Origin: Pseudomonas sp. KU26590
GTDB taxonomy: Bacteria; Pseudomonadota; Gammaproteobacteria; Pseudomonadales; Pseudomonadaceae
Direction: 5' to 3'
Length of the DNA: 64,000 bases
Assembly (NCBI RefSeq): GCF_026153515.1
Contig: NZ_CP110644.1
Coordinates: forward strand, 62,001-126,000
In this document: positions 1 to 9,546 of the stretch, piece by piece
Layout: each line of letters starts with the position of its first letter
Numbering within the stretch: position 1 is the stretch's first letter
Program-made: the position numbers and the translations under genes
The notes under the pieces: model-generated
The model's input: only the letters and a program-made list of their open reading frames with translations
The model's database searches: none
What the model was told of the DNA's origin: nothing

Positions 1-2182
1 ACACAGGCAAGCCCGTCGTCTGCTCGACCTTGACCTCAGACGCGCCCGGCACTTTTTGCAGAGTGGCCGCGATCTGACTGGCCGTTTGATTCAGCACGCC
101 CATGTCGTCGCCGAAGACTTTTACCGCAACGTCGCTTCGTACCCCTGAAACAAGCTCGTTGAAGCGCAGTTGGATAGGCTGGGAGAACTCGTAGTTACTC
201 CCTGGTACGCCGGCTGCCGCCTGCTGCAACTCCGCAATGAGCGACTCACGAGACTTTCCTGGATCGGGCCATTGGCTTTGCGGTTTCAGCATGACGTAGC
301 TATCAGAGATGTTTGGCGGCATCGGGTCGGCAGCAATCTCTGCGGTACCTGTTCGAGCAAACATACGTTCTACTTCAGGCACCTTTTCAACGATGGCTTT
401 TTCAAGCCGCTTCTGCATTTCCACAGACTGAGTAAGGCTCGTGCCCGGCACCCGGAGGGCCTGCAGCGCAAAGTCGCCCTCGCTCAGGCTGGGTACGAAC
501 TCACTGCCCATTCGGCTGGCGGTGAAACCGGACAACACGATCAGCACAAAGGCCGTGCTGAAGGCGATCGCACGATGCTGCAGCACCCACGCCAGAACCG
601 GCGCGTAACGCACGCGAGCCGTGCGCATGATGAAACCTTCTTCTTCCTTCACCTTGCCAGTCACGAACATCGCGATCGCGGCAGGTACAAAGGTGACGGA
701 AAGGATCATGGCGCCCAACAATGCGATGACCACGGTAAACGCCATGGGATGGAACATTTTGCCTTCCACACCGGTGAGGGCAAAAATCGGCAGATAAACG
801 ACCATGATGATCAACTGGCCGAAAATGAGCGGTCGGCGAGCTTCCTTGGCAGCGGCAAACACTTCGTGAAAACGCTCGGTGCGCGTGAGCATCCGGCCAT
901 ATTTGCTCTGCGCATGAGCAAGCCTTCGAATCGCGTTTTCGACGATCACCACAGCCCCGTCCACGATGATGCCAAAGTCCAGCGCACCCAGACTCATCAG
1001 GTTTGCGCTGACCTTATTGGCAAACATGCCGGTAAACGTGAACAACATGGCGAGCGGGATCACCATGGCGGTGATCAAGGCAGCGCGGATGTTACCCAGG
1101 AACAGGAACAAAATTGCGATGACAAGAATGGCGCCTTCAATCAGGTTCTTCTTGACGGTGGCGATGGCCTTTTCGACGAGATTGGTACGGTCATACACCG
1201 TCACCGCGTGGATACCCTGAGGCAGCGAGCGGTTGATATCAGCCAGTTTTGCAGCAACTGCCTGCGAGACAGTTCGGCTGTTTTCTCCGATCAGCATGAA
1301 AACCGTGCCCAGAACAACCTCACGCCCGTTTTCGGTAGCGGCTCCCGAACGCAGTTCCTGGCCGATACCCACATCAGCGACGCTGCTGACCCGGATCGGC
1401 GTGCCCTGTACGTTCGCGATAACAATGTTCGCGATGTCCTTCACCGTGCCAAGCTGGCCAGGTGCACGAATCAACAGCTGTTCACCACCACGCTCAATGT
1501 AGCCAGCCCCGACGTTGGCGTTGTTACGCTCGAGGGCGGCGACGAGATCGTTCAGCGTCAGCTTATAAGCAGCAAGCTTTTTGGGATCAGGCGCGATCTG
1601 GTACTGCTTGGCGAAACCGCCGATCGTGTTGATCTCGGCAACGCCGGGAACGTTGCGCAGCTGTGGCTTGATGATCCAATCCTGAATGACTCGAAGATCG
1701 GTGGGTGTATAGACACTTCCATCCTCCTTCCTGGCGCCGTCTTCGGCTTCGACAGTCCAGAGAAAGATCTCGCCCAGGCCCGTGGAAATCGGCCCCATGA
1801 CGGCCTCAACACCTTCAGGTAACTGCTCCTTGGCAGTTTGGAGACGCTCACCCACCAACTGACGGGCGAAGAACAGATCGGTGCCGTCTTCGAAAATGAC
1901 CGTCACTTGGGAAAGACCCGAACGCGACAGCGAGCGGGTCTGCTTCAGCCCGGGTAACCCGGCCATACTCGTTTCGATAGAAAAGGTAACCCGCTGCTCC
2001 GTCTCCAAAGGTGAAAAGCCTGGAGCGGCGGTATTGATTTGAACCTGAACGTTGGTGATGTCAGGTACCGCATCAATAGGCAGTTTCTGATAGCTGGCAA
2101 TACCGAGCCCCGCCATCAGCAAGACAGCGAGCATCACGACAATGCGCTGCTCAATCGCGAATTGAATCAACCGTTCAAACAT
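1..2182 (-). CDS. czcA: CzcA-type heavy-metal efflux RND transporter (3' end outside window)
   Basis: This is the inner-membrane proton/metal antiporter of a tripartite efflux pump that exports Zn, Cd or Co. The reverse complement from ATG at 2182 reads MFERLIQFAIEQRIVVMLAV and stays open to base 1. That gives about 727 of the usual ~1,050 residues; the C-terminus lies left of the window. The first transmembrane helix (about residues 10-30), the large periplasmic porter loop and the helix cluster after residue ~340 are visible. The HME-RND signature DFGIIVDGAVVIVEN falls near 930-980; DFG..VDGAV..VEN is the form found in Zn/Co/Cd pumps rather than Cu/Ag pumps. It lies 24 bases downstream of czcB and ends the czcCBA operon. 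The family call is certain; the exact metal is inferred. Confidence 0.95.
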   Translation of the reverse strand, partial: MFERLIQFAIEQRIVVMLAVLLMAGLGIASYQKLPIDAVPDITNVQVQINTAAPGFSPLETEQRVTFSIETSMAGLPGLKQTRSLSRSGLSQVTVIFEDGTDLFFARQLVGERLQTAKEQLPEGVEAVMGPISTGLGEIFLWTVEAEDGARKEDGSVYTPTDLRVIQDWIIKPQLRNVPGVAEINTIGGFAKQYQIAPDPKKLAAYKLTLNDLVAALERNNANVGAGYIERGGEQLLIRAPGQLGTVKDIANIVIANVQGTPIRVSSVADVGIGQELRSGAATENGREVVLGTVFMLIGENSRTVSQAVAAKLADINRSLPQGIHAVTVYDRTNLVEKAIATVKKNLIEGAILVIAILFLFLGNIRAALITAMVIPLAMLFTFTGMFANKVSANLMSLGALDFGIIVDGAVVIVENAIRRLAHAQSKYGRMLTRTERFHEVFAAAKEARRPLIFGQLIIMVVYLPIFALTGVEGKMFHPMAFTVVIALLGAMILSVTFVPAAIAMFVTGKVKEEEGFIMRTARVRYAPVLAWVLQHRAIAFSTAFVLIVLSGFTASRMGSEFVPSLSEGDFALQALRVPGTSLTQSVEMQKRLEKAIVEKVPEVERMFARTGTAEIAADPMPPNISDSYVMLKPQSQWPDPGKSRESLIAELQQAAAGVPGSNYEFSQPIQLRFNELVSGVRSDVAVKVFGDDMGVLNQTASQIAATLQKVPGASEVKVEQTTGLPV

Positions 2183-2206
2183 GGCGTTGTACTCTTGCGA
2201 CGCAGG

Positions 2207-3448
2207 TCAATGGGCATGCTCGGCAGAGCTCTTACCCAGCTCGGACTTGAGGATGAAGCTGCCGGCAGAAGCCACTTGGGCGCCGGCGTCCAGGCCTTGG
2301 ACGATCTCCACGAAGCCACCATCTCGGCGACCGACCTCCACGGCACGCAGCTGGAAGCCTTCAGCATTGCGAACGAACACTGACGGCTTATCTTCCACCG
2401 TCTGAATGGCCGATTCGGGGAGGCTGACCGAGGCATTGGCTTTATCCGCCGTCACATCAATGGAGACGAACAATCCGGGACGCCATGCGCCCTCGGGGTT
2501 ACTAAGGATCACCCGTACAGTGGCAGCCCTGGTTTGCTCGCCAAGCAGGCTTCCTACGTAACTGATCCGGCCTTCGACCTGAGCGTTAAGATCAGGTGCG
2601 CTGACCGTCACCGCTCGCCCGACTACCACACGCTGCAAATCCTTTGGCGTCGCACCAAACGTTGCCCAGACACGCGACAAGTCAGAAAGCGTGAAGGCTG
2701 CCGTGGCTTCGTTCACCACTTCGCCAATGCCGAGATGCTTCTCCACAACCACAGAGTCAAATGGGGCGATCAACTCATAGCGATTGCCGGCGGCTGCGTT
2801 GACGCTGGCACCAATCGCGCTCAGTTTTTGCCGAGCGTTCGACCGGCTGATATCTGCCTCCTGGAACGACTGGCGCGCGAGCAAGTAATCCTGCTCGGCG
2901 GAAATCTTGTCCTCCCACAGCTTTTTTTCGCGCTGCATGGTCAAGCGAGCCAGCTCGGTTCTTCTCTGCGCAGCATTCAGTTCGCTGCGCATGTCCGTGA
3001 TTTGCTGGCTTGCGATCACAGCGAGTACCTGACCTTTCTTTACTGATTGGCCCAGCTCGACTCTGACTTCATCAACGACGCCACTCACCCGTGGGACTAC
3101 ATGGGTCGTGCGGTCTTCGTCGAATCTGATTTCCCCTGGAAAAGTGACCGACGTACTCATCAACCTCGGCCCCGCCAGAGCAAGCTCGATGCCGGCTGCG
3201 TTTATTTGCTCCGGGGTCAGTTCAATCTGCCCTTCCTCTTCATGGGATTCACCCTTGCCCTCGTCAGAATCTTCGTCACTGTGTCCATCCCCTTCGGCGT
3301 GCGCCTCGTTGCTTTCTTTGCCTTGTTCCTTGCCAGGAGGCTGGGACTCTGCGGCAACGGGGAGTCCTTGACGGGTGACCGTCAGACTGGTCAAACCGAT
3401 GATGGCTATCACCACCAGCGCGATGGTAATGCTCCGTTTCTTGTTCAT
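2207..3448 (-). CDS. czcB: CzcB-type periplasmic adaptor (membrane fusion protein)
   Basis: This is an HlyD/RND adaptor of 413 residues that links the CzcA pump to the CzcC outer-membrane channel. The start ATG at 3448 gives MNKKRSITIALVVIAIIGL, a signal anchor. Residues ~35-75 form a low-complexity acidic and histidine-rich stretch (GKESNEAHAEGDGHSDEDSD and similar), a likely metal-chelating segment often found in Czc adaptors. The barrel-sandwich (lipoyl-like), alpha-hairpin and beta-barrel regions follow, and the protein ends KSSAEHAH, again with two histidines. It sits between czcC (67 bases upstream) and czcA. The family call is firm. Confidence 0.95.
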   Translation of the reverse strand: MNKKRSITIALVVIAIIGLTSLTVTRQGLPVAAESQPPGKEQGKESNEAHAEGDGHSDEDSDEGKGESHEEEGQIELTPEQINAAGIELALAGPRLMSTSVTFPGEIRFDEDRTTHVVPRVSGVVDEVRVELGQSVKKGQVLAVIASQQITDMRSELNAAQRRTELARLTMQREKKLWEDKISAEQDYLLARQSFQEADISRSNARQKLSAIGASVNAAAGNRYELIAPFDSVVVEKHLGIGEVVNEATAAFTLSDLSRVWATFGATPKDLQRVVVGRAVTVSAPDLNAQVEGRISYVGSLLGEQTRAATVRVILSNPEGAWRPGLFVSIDVTADKANASVSLPESAIQTVEDKPSVFVRNAEGFQLRAVEVGRRDGGFVEIVQGLDAGAQVASAGSFILKSELGKSSAEHAH

Positions 3449-3514
3449 GAATGCTCCCGGCGATCATGTGTTTGAACACAGTGCGATGCGCCCAATAAGT
3501 GCGTAAAAATGGCT

Positions 3515-4753
3515 TTAAGGATGAGTGCTGAATGGGCTGAGATCGCCGTAGATGCGCTCGACAGTGACCCTGGCGTCAGTGGCGATGGCTAACGACTCCA
3601 GATATTGGCTTCGGGCATCGATCAGCGTGCGCTGAGCATCGAGGACTTCCAGAAAGCCGAACTTGCCCATCTCAAAGCCTCGGGTCGCCGCATCGACCGT
3701 GCTTTTGGCGGACGGCAAGATGACCTGATTGAAAGACTCAACATCGCGTGTGGCCGTTTCCCATTGGGCAAGGGCAGACTGAGTGGTGGTACGCAGTCTC
3801 AGCTCCACCGCATTACGCAGGTCGCGGGCCTGGTCAGCGCGACGCGAAGCTGCAAGCACGTTTCCCTGATTCCTGTTGAAAAGCGGAAGGGGCATCGAAA
3901 AACCAACCACGTTGACACGCTCCCGATCCTCGCGGGTGTATTGGCTACCAATGCTGACCGTGAGATCCGGGATGCGCTGCGCACGCTCCGAACCCAATGA
4001 TGCGTCTCGCTGTTCAATCTGAGCCTGGGCCAGGCGCAGCTCGGCAGACCGATCGATTGCGGTGAGCATTTTCGCAGCGAGTGGCGCGTTGCCCGGGGAC
4101 AGATCGGCGTATTCCAGGCTATCGAAGGTTGCCGATGCGGAGCCGGTTGCACGGGCGAGGTCGCGATAGCTATTAGCTTTCAACGTTTGTGCGCGTCGAA
4201 CCAGCAGGTTGGTCTCGGACAACTGGACTTGCGCACGGGTGGCCTCTACCGGCGATGATTTACCGGCACGCACACGGCCCTCGGCGATCTCAAGACCTCG
4301 CTCAGCCAGAGACTGAGATTGTTGCGCCAGCTCCAGCCCCGTTTGAGCCCGAACCGCTGCGTAAAACGCCTGAACCACTTCGGCACGTAACTCGTTGCCC
4401 CGACGCTCCAGCTCGATTTGAGCAGCGTCCTGGCCACGGCTCGCGACATCGATACGCGCCCCTCTCTTGCCGCCGAGCTCCAGAGCCTGACTCAGCATGA
4501 CGGTCGTGGTGCTGGTACTACGACGTGTGTCTTCAGCTTCCCAGGAAACCACCGGGTTGGGCATGAGCCCAGCCTGCTGCCTGTCACCTTCGGCGATCCC
4601 TATTTCCCTTCGAGCGGCAGCAAGATCAGGGTTTTCAGCAAATGCCGATTCAATGGCTTGGGGCAAGCTCAGGCTCTGAGCAGCGACAACACCAGGTGCA
4701 GCGAAAGGCAGCAACAACACGCAAAATGCACCCAGCCTCATGGAAGAGGTCAT
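3515..4753 (-). CDS. czcC: CzcC-type outer-membrane efflux channel (TolC/OMF family)
   Basis: This is the outer-membrane factor of the Czc pump, 412 residues. I chose ATG at 4753 (MTSSMRLGAFCVLLLPFAAP) because it begins a clear signal peptide with cleavage near VVAAQS. An upstream in-frame start at 4810 would only add residues that do not look like a signal. Two OEP repeats follow (about 30-215 and 230-410), with the alternating Ala/Gln/Glu/Arg pattern of the coiled alpha-barrel (for example GLELAQQSQSLAERGLEIAE). It is the first gene of czcCBA and is transcribed away from czcR. Its promoter should lie in 4754-5259. Confidence 0.93.
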   Translation of the reverse strand: MTSSMRLGAFCVLLLPFAAPGVVAAQSLSLPQAIESAFAENPDLAAARREIGIAEGDRQQAGLMPNPVVSWEAEDTRRSTSTTTVMLSQALELGGKRGARIDVASRGQDAAQIELERRGNELRAEVVQAFYAAVRAQTGLELAQQSQSLAERGLEIAEGRVRAGKSSPVEATRAQVQLSETNLLVRRAQTLKANSYRDLARATGSASATFDSLEYADLSPGNAPLAAKMLTAIDRSAELRLAQAQIEQRDASLGSERAQRIPDLTVSIGSQYTREDRERVNVVGFSMPLPLFNRNQGNVLAASRRADQARDLRNAVELRLRTTTQSALAQWETATRDVESFNQVILPSAKSTVDAATRGFEMGKFGFLEVLDAQRTLIDARSQYLESLAIATDARVTVERIYGDLSPFSTHP

Positions 4754-5117
4754 GGAAAATCGTCTATGTCCGAGCACAGTCGCACTTCTCCAGTTGCATA
4801 AACCACCCAATTAAAAATAAACAGGTATAACGCCAGCTTTAAAGCCGGGGTTTGATGGGCGGACTTTATGCAATAGGAGCTATCAGAGGGATTACTGGAA
4901 AATTACAATTACGTTATCTACAAAAATGAAAAACCTTTTGAAACTACAATCTCGAACCACTATGTTTTAGCCTGAGCTGAAACGTGCTGCAACATGTACA
5001 CCCTTGCACTTTTTTACGGAGCCTCGTGAGTGTTGAATTACTGAAGTCAGCGCTGAGTAGGAGATGCGACATAACGTCGCCATACCCCGATAACCTGAGC
5101 CTTTCGGCTGGTCACGC

Positions 5118-5149
5118 TTGACCCTGTAGCAACTACAGGGATAACAATT
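5118..5149 (+). promoter_or_regulatory. MerR/CadR-like metal-responsive promoter-operator upstream of czcR
   Basis: The 506-base gap between czcC and czcR holds no gene. At 5118-5123 is a -35-like TTGACC, directly followed by the perfect inverted repeat CCCTGTAG-CAA-CTACAGGG (5122-5140) and a weak -10-like TAACAAT at 5142-5148. A dyad lying inside an over-long 18-19 bp spacer is the hallmark of promoters activated by MerR-family sensors. The half-site closely resembles CadR/PbrR-type sites (ACCCTATAGTGGCTACAGGG from memory). The site lies about 110 bases before the czcR ATG and reads toward it. AT-rich direct repeats ATTAC/AATTAC/AATTACG (4891-4913) nearby could be CzcR sites; that is only a guess. 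Confidence 0.6.
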
Positions 5150-5259
5150 TGCCTTACATCCAAAGGGTTGTGAAAAATTCGTCAATAAAACTATAGAAAA
5201 ATAGTGAACCAGCGACGTATTTGGCAACTGACTATTTAATTCAAACAGGAAATCCTGCC

Positions 5260-5934
5260 ATGCGAATCCTTGTTGTAGAGGACGAGCCGAAAACTGCCGA
5301 GTATATGCATCAGGGACTCACGGAAAGCGGCTATGTAGTTGATGTCGCCACTACGGGGCTCGATGGTCTTTGTCTCGCTCAGCACCAGGCATACGATATT
5401 GTGATACTGGATGTAAACTTGCCAGAAATGGAGGGCTGGGAGGTACTGGCCCGGCTGCGAGAAACAAGTAACACCCGAGTGATGATGGTGACCGCTCGCG
5501 GGCGTCTCGATGAAAAAGTCCGTGGCCTGGAAATGGGAGCCGACGACTATCTGGTCAAGCCTTTCGAGTTTCCAGAACTGCTCGCACGGGTTCGAACCTT
5601 GATGCGCCGGAGTGAACAAGCCGGGCTACCCGAAGTGCTGCGCGTCGGCGACCTTGAGCTGGATCAAGGCAGACATAGAGCATTCAGGGGCACTCAGCGC
5701 ATCGATCTGACGACTAAAGAATTCGCTCTGCTGCACCTGCTCATGCGACATACCGGAGAGGTGATGTCGCGGACTCAGATCATCTCCCTGGTGTGGGACA
5801 TGAATTTTGACTGCGATACCAATGTCGTCGAGGTATCGATCAGGCGGCTAAGGGCCAAGATTGACGATCCGTTTGATCAGAAGCTGATTCATACCCTTCG
5901 CGGGGTTGGCTACGTGTTGGAAGCTCGCGAATGA
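5260..5934 (+). CDS. czcR: Heavy-metal response regulator (OmpR family, CzcR/CopR-like)
   Basis: This is a DNA-binding response regulator of 224 residues. I chose ATG at 5260 ([20 protein letters not shown]) because AGGA lies 10 bases before it and the receiver domain begins at once; an upstream TTG at 5221 adds nothing family-like. Receiver domain 1-115: acidic pocket E7/D8, phosphoacceptor D51 in [14 protein letters not shown], and the conserved K in [12 protein letters not shown] winged-helix DNA-binding domain covers ~125-222 and ends [12 protein letters not shown]. It overlaps czcS by 4 bases (ATGA). It probably activates czcCBA and itself in response to Zn/Cd, and in related pseudomonads also represses oprD-type porins. 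Confidence 0.93.
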   Translation: MRILVVEDEPKTAEYMHQGLTESGYVVDVATTGLDGLCLAQHQAYDIVILDVNLPEMEGWEVLARLRETSNTRVMMVTARGRLDEKVRGLEMGADDYLVKPFEFPELLARVRTLMRRSEQAGLPEVLRVGDLELDQGRHRAFRGTQRIDLTTKEFALLHLLMRHTGEVMSRTQIISLVWDMNFDCDTNVVEVSIRRLRAKIDDPFDQKLIHTLRGVGYVLEARE

Positions 5935-7322
5935 GACCCTCGCGACTCTCGACAAAGCTCGGCATCACTGTCACAGCGATGAGTGCTGTATTGGCATTGG
6001 TCATGGCGACGTTCGCCTACGCGTCCATTTCGCGCCAGTTGGATGTCCAGGCAAAAGATGGACTGACAGAGAAGTTAGCGCAGGTTGAACACAGTCTCGC
6101 CGAAAGCTCCGCAACGGCAGCGGACATCGTGCTTCATCCGCATAACCTGCGTGATCAAATCGTCGGTCACGACAATTTGACCCTCACCATCATGGACTCG
6201 AGCATTCCACGAAAGCAGCTGCTGATCCTCGGAAGCGATGACGCGGTCGAGTTACCGATACCCAAAACAGGGAGCCGATCACTGGAGTTCCAGCGACTGG
6301 ATTCCTCCGATGGCCATGACTTGTTGATGGCGCACAAGCTGATTCGCCTCAAAAATGATCAACAGATTCTGGTGATGCTCACTCTCGATAGAAAAAGTGA
6401 TGTCACCTTACTCACCGCTTATGTGAAGTCCACGCTGATCGCATTGCCTGTCATTTTGCTTCTCGTGGGTGGCTGCGCATGGTGGGTGGTTCATCGCGGA
6501 CTCAAACCACTCAGGGCATTGCGCAAGGTTGCAGAGAGGGTATCCGCCCGCGACCTCTCGCACAGGATGAAGGTACACGGTCTGCCTGAAGAGCTGAGTG
6601 ACCTGGCCCATGCGGTCAATTTCATGCTGCATCGATTGGACGGCGACGTTCAGCAGCTCGCCCAGTTCTCGGACGATCTGGCACATGAACTGCGCTCGCC
6701 GATGAATAATCTGATGGGCACGGCTCAAGTGACTCTGTCCAGGGAGAGGCCTCCGGCGGAATACAAGCAAGTACTCGAATCGTGTACCGAAGAGCTTGAG
6801 CGCCTGTCTCGCATGGTCTCCCAGATGCTGTTTTTAGCCAGCGTCAGCCAACCGTCTGCGCCGCTGACTTTCAGTTCAATTGATCTGCGAGAAGAAGCAG
6901 AAAAGGTCGCGGAGCTTTTTGCGATGTCAGCGGAAGAAAAGAAGATAGCCGTTGTGGTGCAGGGAGATGCAAAGGTCTCCGGTGATCGTCTGATGATCCA
7001 GCGCGCCATTTCAAATCTACTTTCGAATGCCATCAGACACGGGACAGCCGGCACTCCCGTTACGCTCAGCCTTTCAACCCTGAAAGAGCAAGTTTCGCTG
7101 GCTGTACGCAATACAGGCGAAGGGATTGAAGCGGAACACCTTCCTCGTCTGTTTGATCGCTTCTACAGGGTTCATGCAAGCCGCTCCCGCCAGCAAGGTG
7201 GGACAGGGTTAGGACTTGCCATCGTGCGCTCGATCATGAGCTTGCACGAAGGACGCGTAGCGGTTGAAAGCAAACCTGGGGATGTCACAACATTCAGCCT
7301 GATCTTTCCTATTCCCGCTTAG
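5931..7322 (+). CDS. czcS: Heavy-metal sensor histidine kinase (CzcS/CopS/CusS-like)
   Basis: This is a membrane sensor kinase of 463 residues and the partner of the upstream regulator. TM1 is ~10-30, a periplasmic sensor loop spans ~31-163, TM2 is ~168-188 ([20 protein letters not shown]), then HAMP to ~240. The HisKA H-box [13 protein letters not shown] places the phosphoacceptor at His252. HATPase motifs follow: the N box ([13 protein letters not shown]), the G1 region NTGEGI, the F box [12 protein letters not shown] and the G2 box GTGLGLAIV. Length and arrangement match the CusS/CopS/CzcS family, which senses periplasmic metal. It starts inside the czcR stop codon, so the two are translationally coupled. 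Confidence 0.93.
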   Translation: MRPSRLSTKLGITVTAMSAVLALVMATFAYASISRQLDVQAKDGLTEKLAQVEHSLAESSATAADIVLHPHNLRDQIVGHDNLTLTIMDSSIPRKQLLILGSDDAVELPIPKTGSRSLEFQRLDSSDGHDLLMAHKLIRLKNDQQILVMLTLDRKSDVTLLTAYVKSTLIALPVILLLVGGCAWWVVHRGLKPLRALRKVAERVSARDLSHRMKVHGLPEELSDLAHAVNFMLHRLDGDVQQLAQFSDDLAHELRSPMNNLMGTAQVTLSRERPPAEYKQVLESCTEELERLSRMVSQMLFLASVSQPSAPLTFSSIDLREEAEKVAELFAMSAEEKKIAVVVQGDAKVSGDRLMIQRAISNLLSNAIRHGTAGTPVTLSLSTLKEQVSLAVRNTGEGIEAEHLPRLFDRFYRVHASRSRQQGGTGLGLAIVRSIMSLHEGRVAVESKPGDVTTFSLIFPIPA

Positions 7323-7327
7323 ATCAT

Positions 7328-7349
7328 TACTGCCCTTTTTGGGGCAGTA
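7328..7349 (+). terminator. Stem-loop after czcRS
   Basis: TACTGCCC-(TTTTTG)-GGGCAGTA forms an 8-bp perfect stem six bases after the czcS stop. It has a T-rich loop but no T-tract after the stem, so it may be a weak terminator or an mRNA-stabilising hairpin. The rest of 7350-7525 shows nothing recognisable. Confidence 0.4.
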
Positions 7350-7525
7350 GAGACCAACCGGGCACCGCGCTCGGTAGGCGAGCACGCTGATGCACACGCC
7401 TGGAAGCAACTCGATGCTATCCGGCATTTATTTGGTAACACATTCGATTTGCCCATCAGGTCTACCCTCGGTAAGGCTACGCGCGCGATCCCCTCTACCC
7501 TTTTCCGCCTTGAGTAGCATCAGCC

Positions 7526-7978
7526 ATGAACTCATTTAGAAAGACCGTCCAAGTCATTGCAGCCGCTACAGCGCTAAGTGCCGCCTCATTGGTGCAGGCC
7601 GCGCTATCAATAGACGTGTACAGAGACCCTAATTGTGGCTGCTGCACCAAGTGGATCGCTTATCTGAAGGAGAACGGCTACTCAGTGGTCGACCACCTCG
7701 AAGACAACATGAGCGCTGTAAAGGAAAAGCTCGGTGTGCCCGGTAATCTAGGCTCGTGCCACACCGGGGTTGTAAATGGAAAGTTTGTTGAAGGCCATGT
7801 TCCAGTCGCGCAAATTGCCGAACTAAGCCAACGAGCTGATCTGGTGGGAGTGGCGGCCCCTGGTATGCCCATGGGATCGCCAGGAATGGAGTCAGGTGAC
7901 CGGCGTAGCGCTCACCAGATCATTGGCGTGACCAAATCGGGGCAAGAAGCGGTTCTGGCTGACTTTCCGGCCCGCTAG
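7526..7978 (+). CDS. DUF411 periplasmic metal-binding protein
   Basis: A 150-residue exported protein. The signal peptide (MNSFRKTVQVIAAATALSAA, cut near LVQAA-LS) is followed by a DUF411 domain. The domain carries the motif DPNCGCCTKW (three Cys), a later conserved Cys in LGSCHTG, and a GHVP motif. DUF411 proteins are thioredoxin-fold-like proteins found repeatedly beside copper, zinc and cadmium resistance genes and are thought to bind metal in the periplasm. Methionines in GMPMGSPGME near the C-terminus could add soft-metal ligands. Position directly after czcRS supports a role in metal resistance. The family assignment is firm; the metal is not known. Confidence 0.88.
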   Translation: MNSFRKTVQVIAAATALSAASLVQAALSIDVYRDPNCGCCTKWIAYLKENGYSVVDHLEDNMSAVKEKLGVPGNLGSCHTGVVNGKFVEGHVPVAQIAELSQRADLVGVAAPGMPMGSPGMESGDRRSAHQIIGVTKSGQEAVLADFPAR

Positions 7979-8010
7979 CGGCTCCGGAAAATACGCCAAA
8001 CACTGACGCC

Positions 8011-8033
8011 TTCGCCAGCAAGCCGGCCCCTAC
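8011..8033 (-). repeat. Single REP sequence (GCTGGCGAA type)
   Basis: TTCGCCAGCAAGCCGGC followed by CCCTACG is one arm of the REP family seen as full inverted pairs at 14082-14168 and 44869-44946. Here it stands alone, with one base changed (GGCCCC for GGCTCC), between two convergent genes. Confidence 0.7.
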
Positions 8034-8095
8034 GAATCTCACGCCAGCCATGCGACGGCGGAGTCCACACCATCCATGGCATCTGCGGATACGCG

Positions 8096-8533
8096 TTATT
8101 TGACCGTGATGGTGATTTTCTGCGATTCGACCGGCGGGTTCAGTGGCACGTGGTTCTTGTCGCCCACCAGCAGTTGCAGGGTGTGCTGGCCCGGCGTGAG
8201 ATTCAGCTCGGTTTCGGTCTGGCCTTTGCCGAAGTGACGGATGTTGTCGGTGTTCGGCAGCGGCGCGTTCATGTCGGGCTGATCCTTGACGTCGATCAGC
8301 AGGTGATGATGACCGGTCTCCGGCACGTCAACGCCGGCCGGGGCAACGCCCATGCCCTTGAGGCCGAATTGCACCTTGAATGCGCCGTTGACGGTCGCGC
8401 CATCCTTCGGCGAGATGATGTAAACCTCAGCGCCTGCGGGCGAAGCCGTGCGCGGCATGTCGGCGGCCTGGGCCAGGAAGCTCGCCCCCAACAGCAGGCC
8501 GGTCAGGGCAGTTCTAGCGAATAACGTCTTCAT
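8096..8533 (-). CDS. DUF4399 periplasmic protein
   Basis: A 145-residue exported protein of the DUF4399 family. I chose ATG at 8533 (MKTLFARTALTGLLLGASFL) because it begins a textbook signal peptide ending QAAD; an upstream in-frame ATG at 8602 only adds polar residues. The mature part contains the family motifs VYIISPKDGATVNGAF, VQFGLKGMGVAPAG and GHHHLLID, a beta-sandwich-like domain with three adjacent histidines that could bind metal. It is one gene on its own, with AGAGATC before the start. Its biochemical role is unknown. Confidence 0.85.
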   Translation of the reverse strand: MKTLFARTALTGLLLGASFLAQAADMPRTASPAGAEVYIISPKDGATVNGAFKVQFGLKGMGVAPAGVDVPETGHHHLLIDVKDQPDMNAPLPNTDNIRHFGKGQTETELNLTPGQHTLQLLVGDKNHVPLNPPVESQKITITVK

Positions 8534-8712
8534 GATCTCTCCGTTTTTATCGATGTGCGATTGCGGGATCGGGGATTGAAGCCTCTTCATCCCGACAGAC
8601 AATCGCTCAGGAACGACCTTTACCTTAGCTGCGGTTAGCCGCCAAGTATTTCGTTGAGTGGTTTGATGTAGAAGATTTCATGTTGGGCCGATGCAGACGG
8701 AGAGGAAGCCAG

Positions 8713-9360
8713 TTACAACTCGAACGGTTCATTCCCACGCCGCCTGAACCATCCGGTTAGCGACAGGCGCTCGCGGGTCGAGGGCATGACTTCGTGGGGC
8801 ATGTCGCCCGAGAGGAACACCACCAGGCAGCCGCCAGTGGGTTGCACGTCATACTCGACGCCGTCCTTGAGGTACATCCGCAGTTGGCCGCCGTGCTCCG
8901 GCAACCAGCCGTCGTTAAGGTAGACGACCGCTGAGACCATGCGTTTGTCGTCATCGCGAAAGCGGTCCACGTGCTTGAGATAGAAGGCCCCCGGCGGATA
9001 GAGCGCGAAGTGGCTTTCGTAATCCTCGAGGCCCAGAAACAGGCCTCGGTTCAGCGCCTGGCGCAGGCTGTCCATCAGGTCCAGATAGCGATCGCACGGC
9101 TCGGCCTGCCCCGCTTCCAGCCACTGGATGTGATCGCCGCGAATCCCCTCCCTAACCTCCTGCGCCGGCCCGCGCCCGACTGCAGCAGGCGCGAGCTCGC
9201 CCTGAACGGCACGCGTGCGGCATTCAAGGGCCAGCTCGCGGGTCAGGGTGTCGGGCAGGAAAATGTTCTGCTGCGACCAGCCACGCTCGGCCAGGTCGTC
9301 GACGATTCGCAACAGCAGCGGGTGATCAGGGGATATGCGCATGGCGCGCATAGTATCCAT
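8713..9360 (-). CDS. 2OG-Fe(II) oxygenase (prolyl 4-hydroxylase-like)
   Basis: A 215-residue cytosolic dioxygenase of the Fe(II)/2-oxoglutarate superfamily, P4H/EGLN-like branch. The jelly-roll core carries the iron triad H130-x-D132 (FYLKHVDRF) and H189 (GDMPHEV). R198 in STRERLSLTGWF is placed to hold 2-oxoglutarate. YPPGAFYLKHVDRF and VVYLNDGWLPEHGGQLRMY are strongly family-like. Two further in-frame ATGs lie at codons 4 and 7, so the exact start is uncertain by a few residues. The substrate is unknown: a protein residue or a small molecule. Confidence 0.88.
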   Translation of the reverse strand: MDTMRAMRISPDHPLLLRIVDDLAERGWSQQNIFLPDTLTRELALECRTRAVQGELAPAAVGRGPAQEVREGIRGDHIQWLEAGQAEPCDRYLDLMDSLRQALNRGLFLGLEDYESHFALYPPGAFYLKHVDRFRDDDKRMVSAVVYLNDGWLPEHGGQLRMYLKDGVEYDVQPTGGCLVVFLSGDMPHEVMPSTRERLSLTGWFRRRGNEPFEL

Positions 9361-9546
9361 ACGCCGATTAATCCGACAGGGCCTGCAGTCCGGCGAATGA
9401 GGAATATTTCCACGGGTTTGAATACGCCCGGCGGTTTTGCCCGTTCACTGATCGAACCCACGGTTTTTAGCGGGGTCTGGCAAGTGTTAACTCGACAAAT
9501 CCCCGCTGCCCCACCGAGAATGGCGGCCTGCCGACAGGAGTCTCTA

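Noticed and set aside
170..1822. 550-codon plus-strand frame opposite czcA
   Set aside because: Antisense shadow of a conserved RND pump gene; its protein has no family features and is rich in His/Arg/Gln as expected from reverse reading of high-GC codons.
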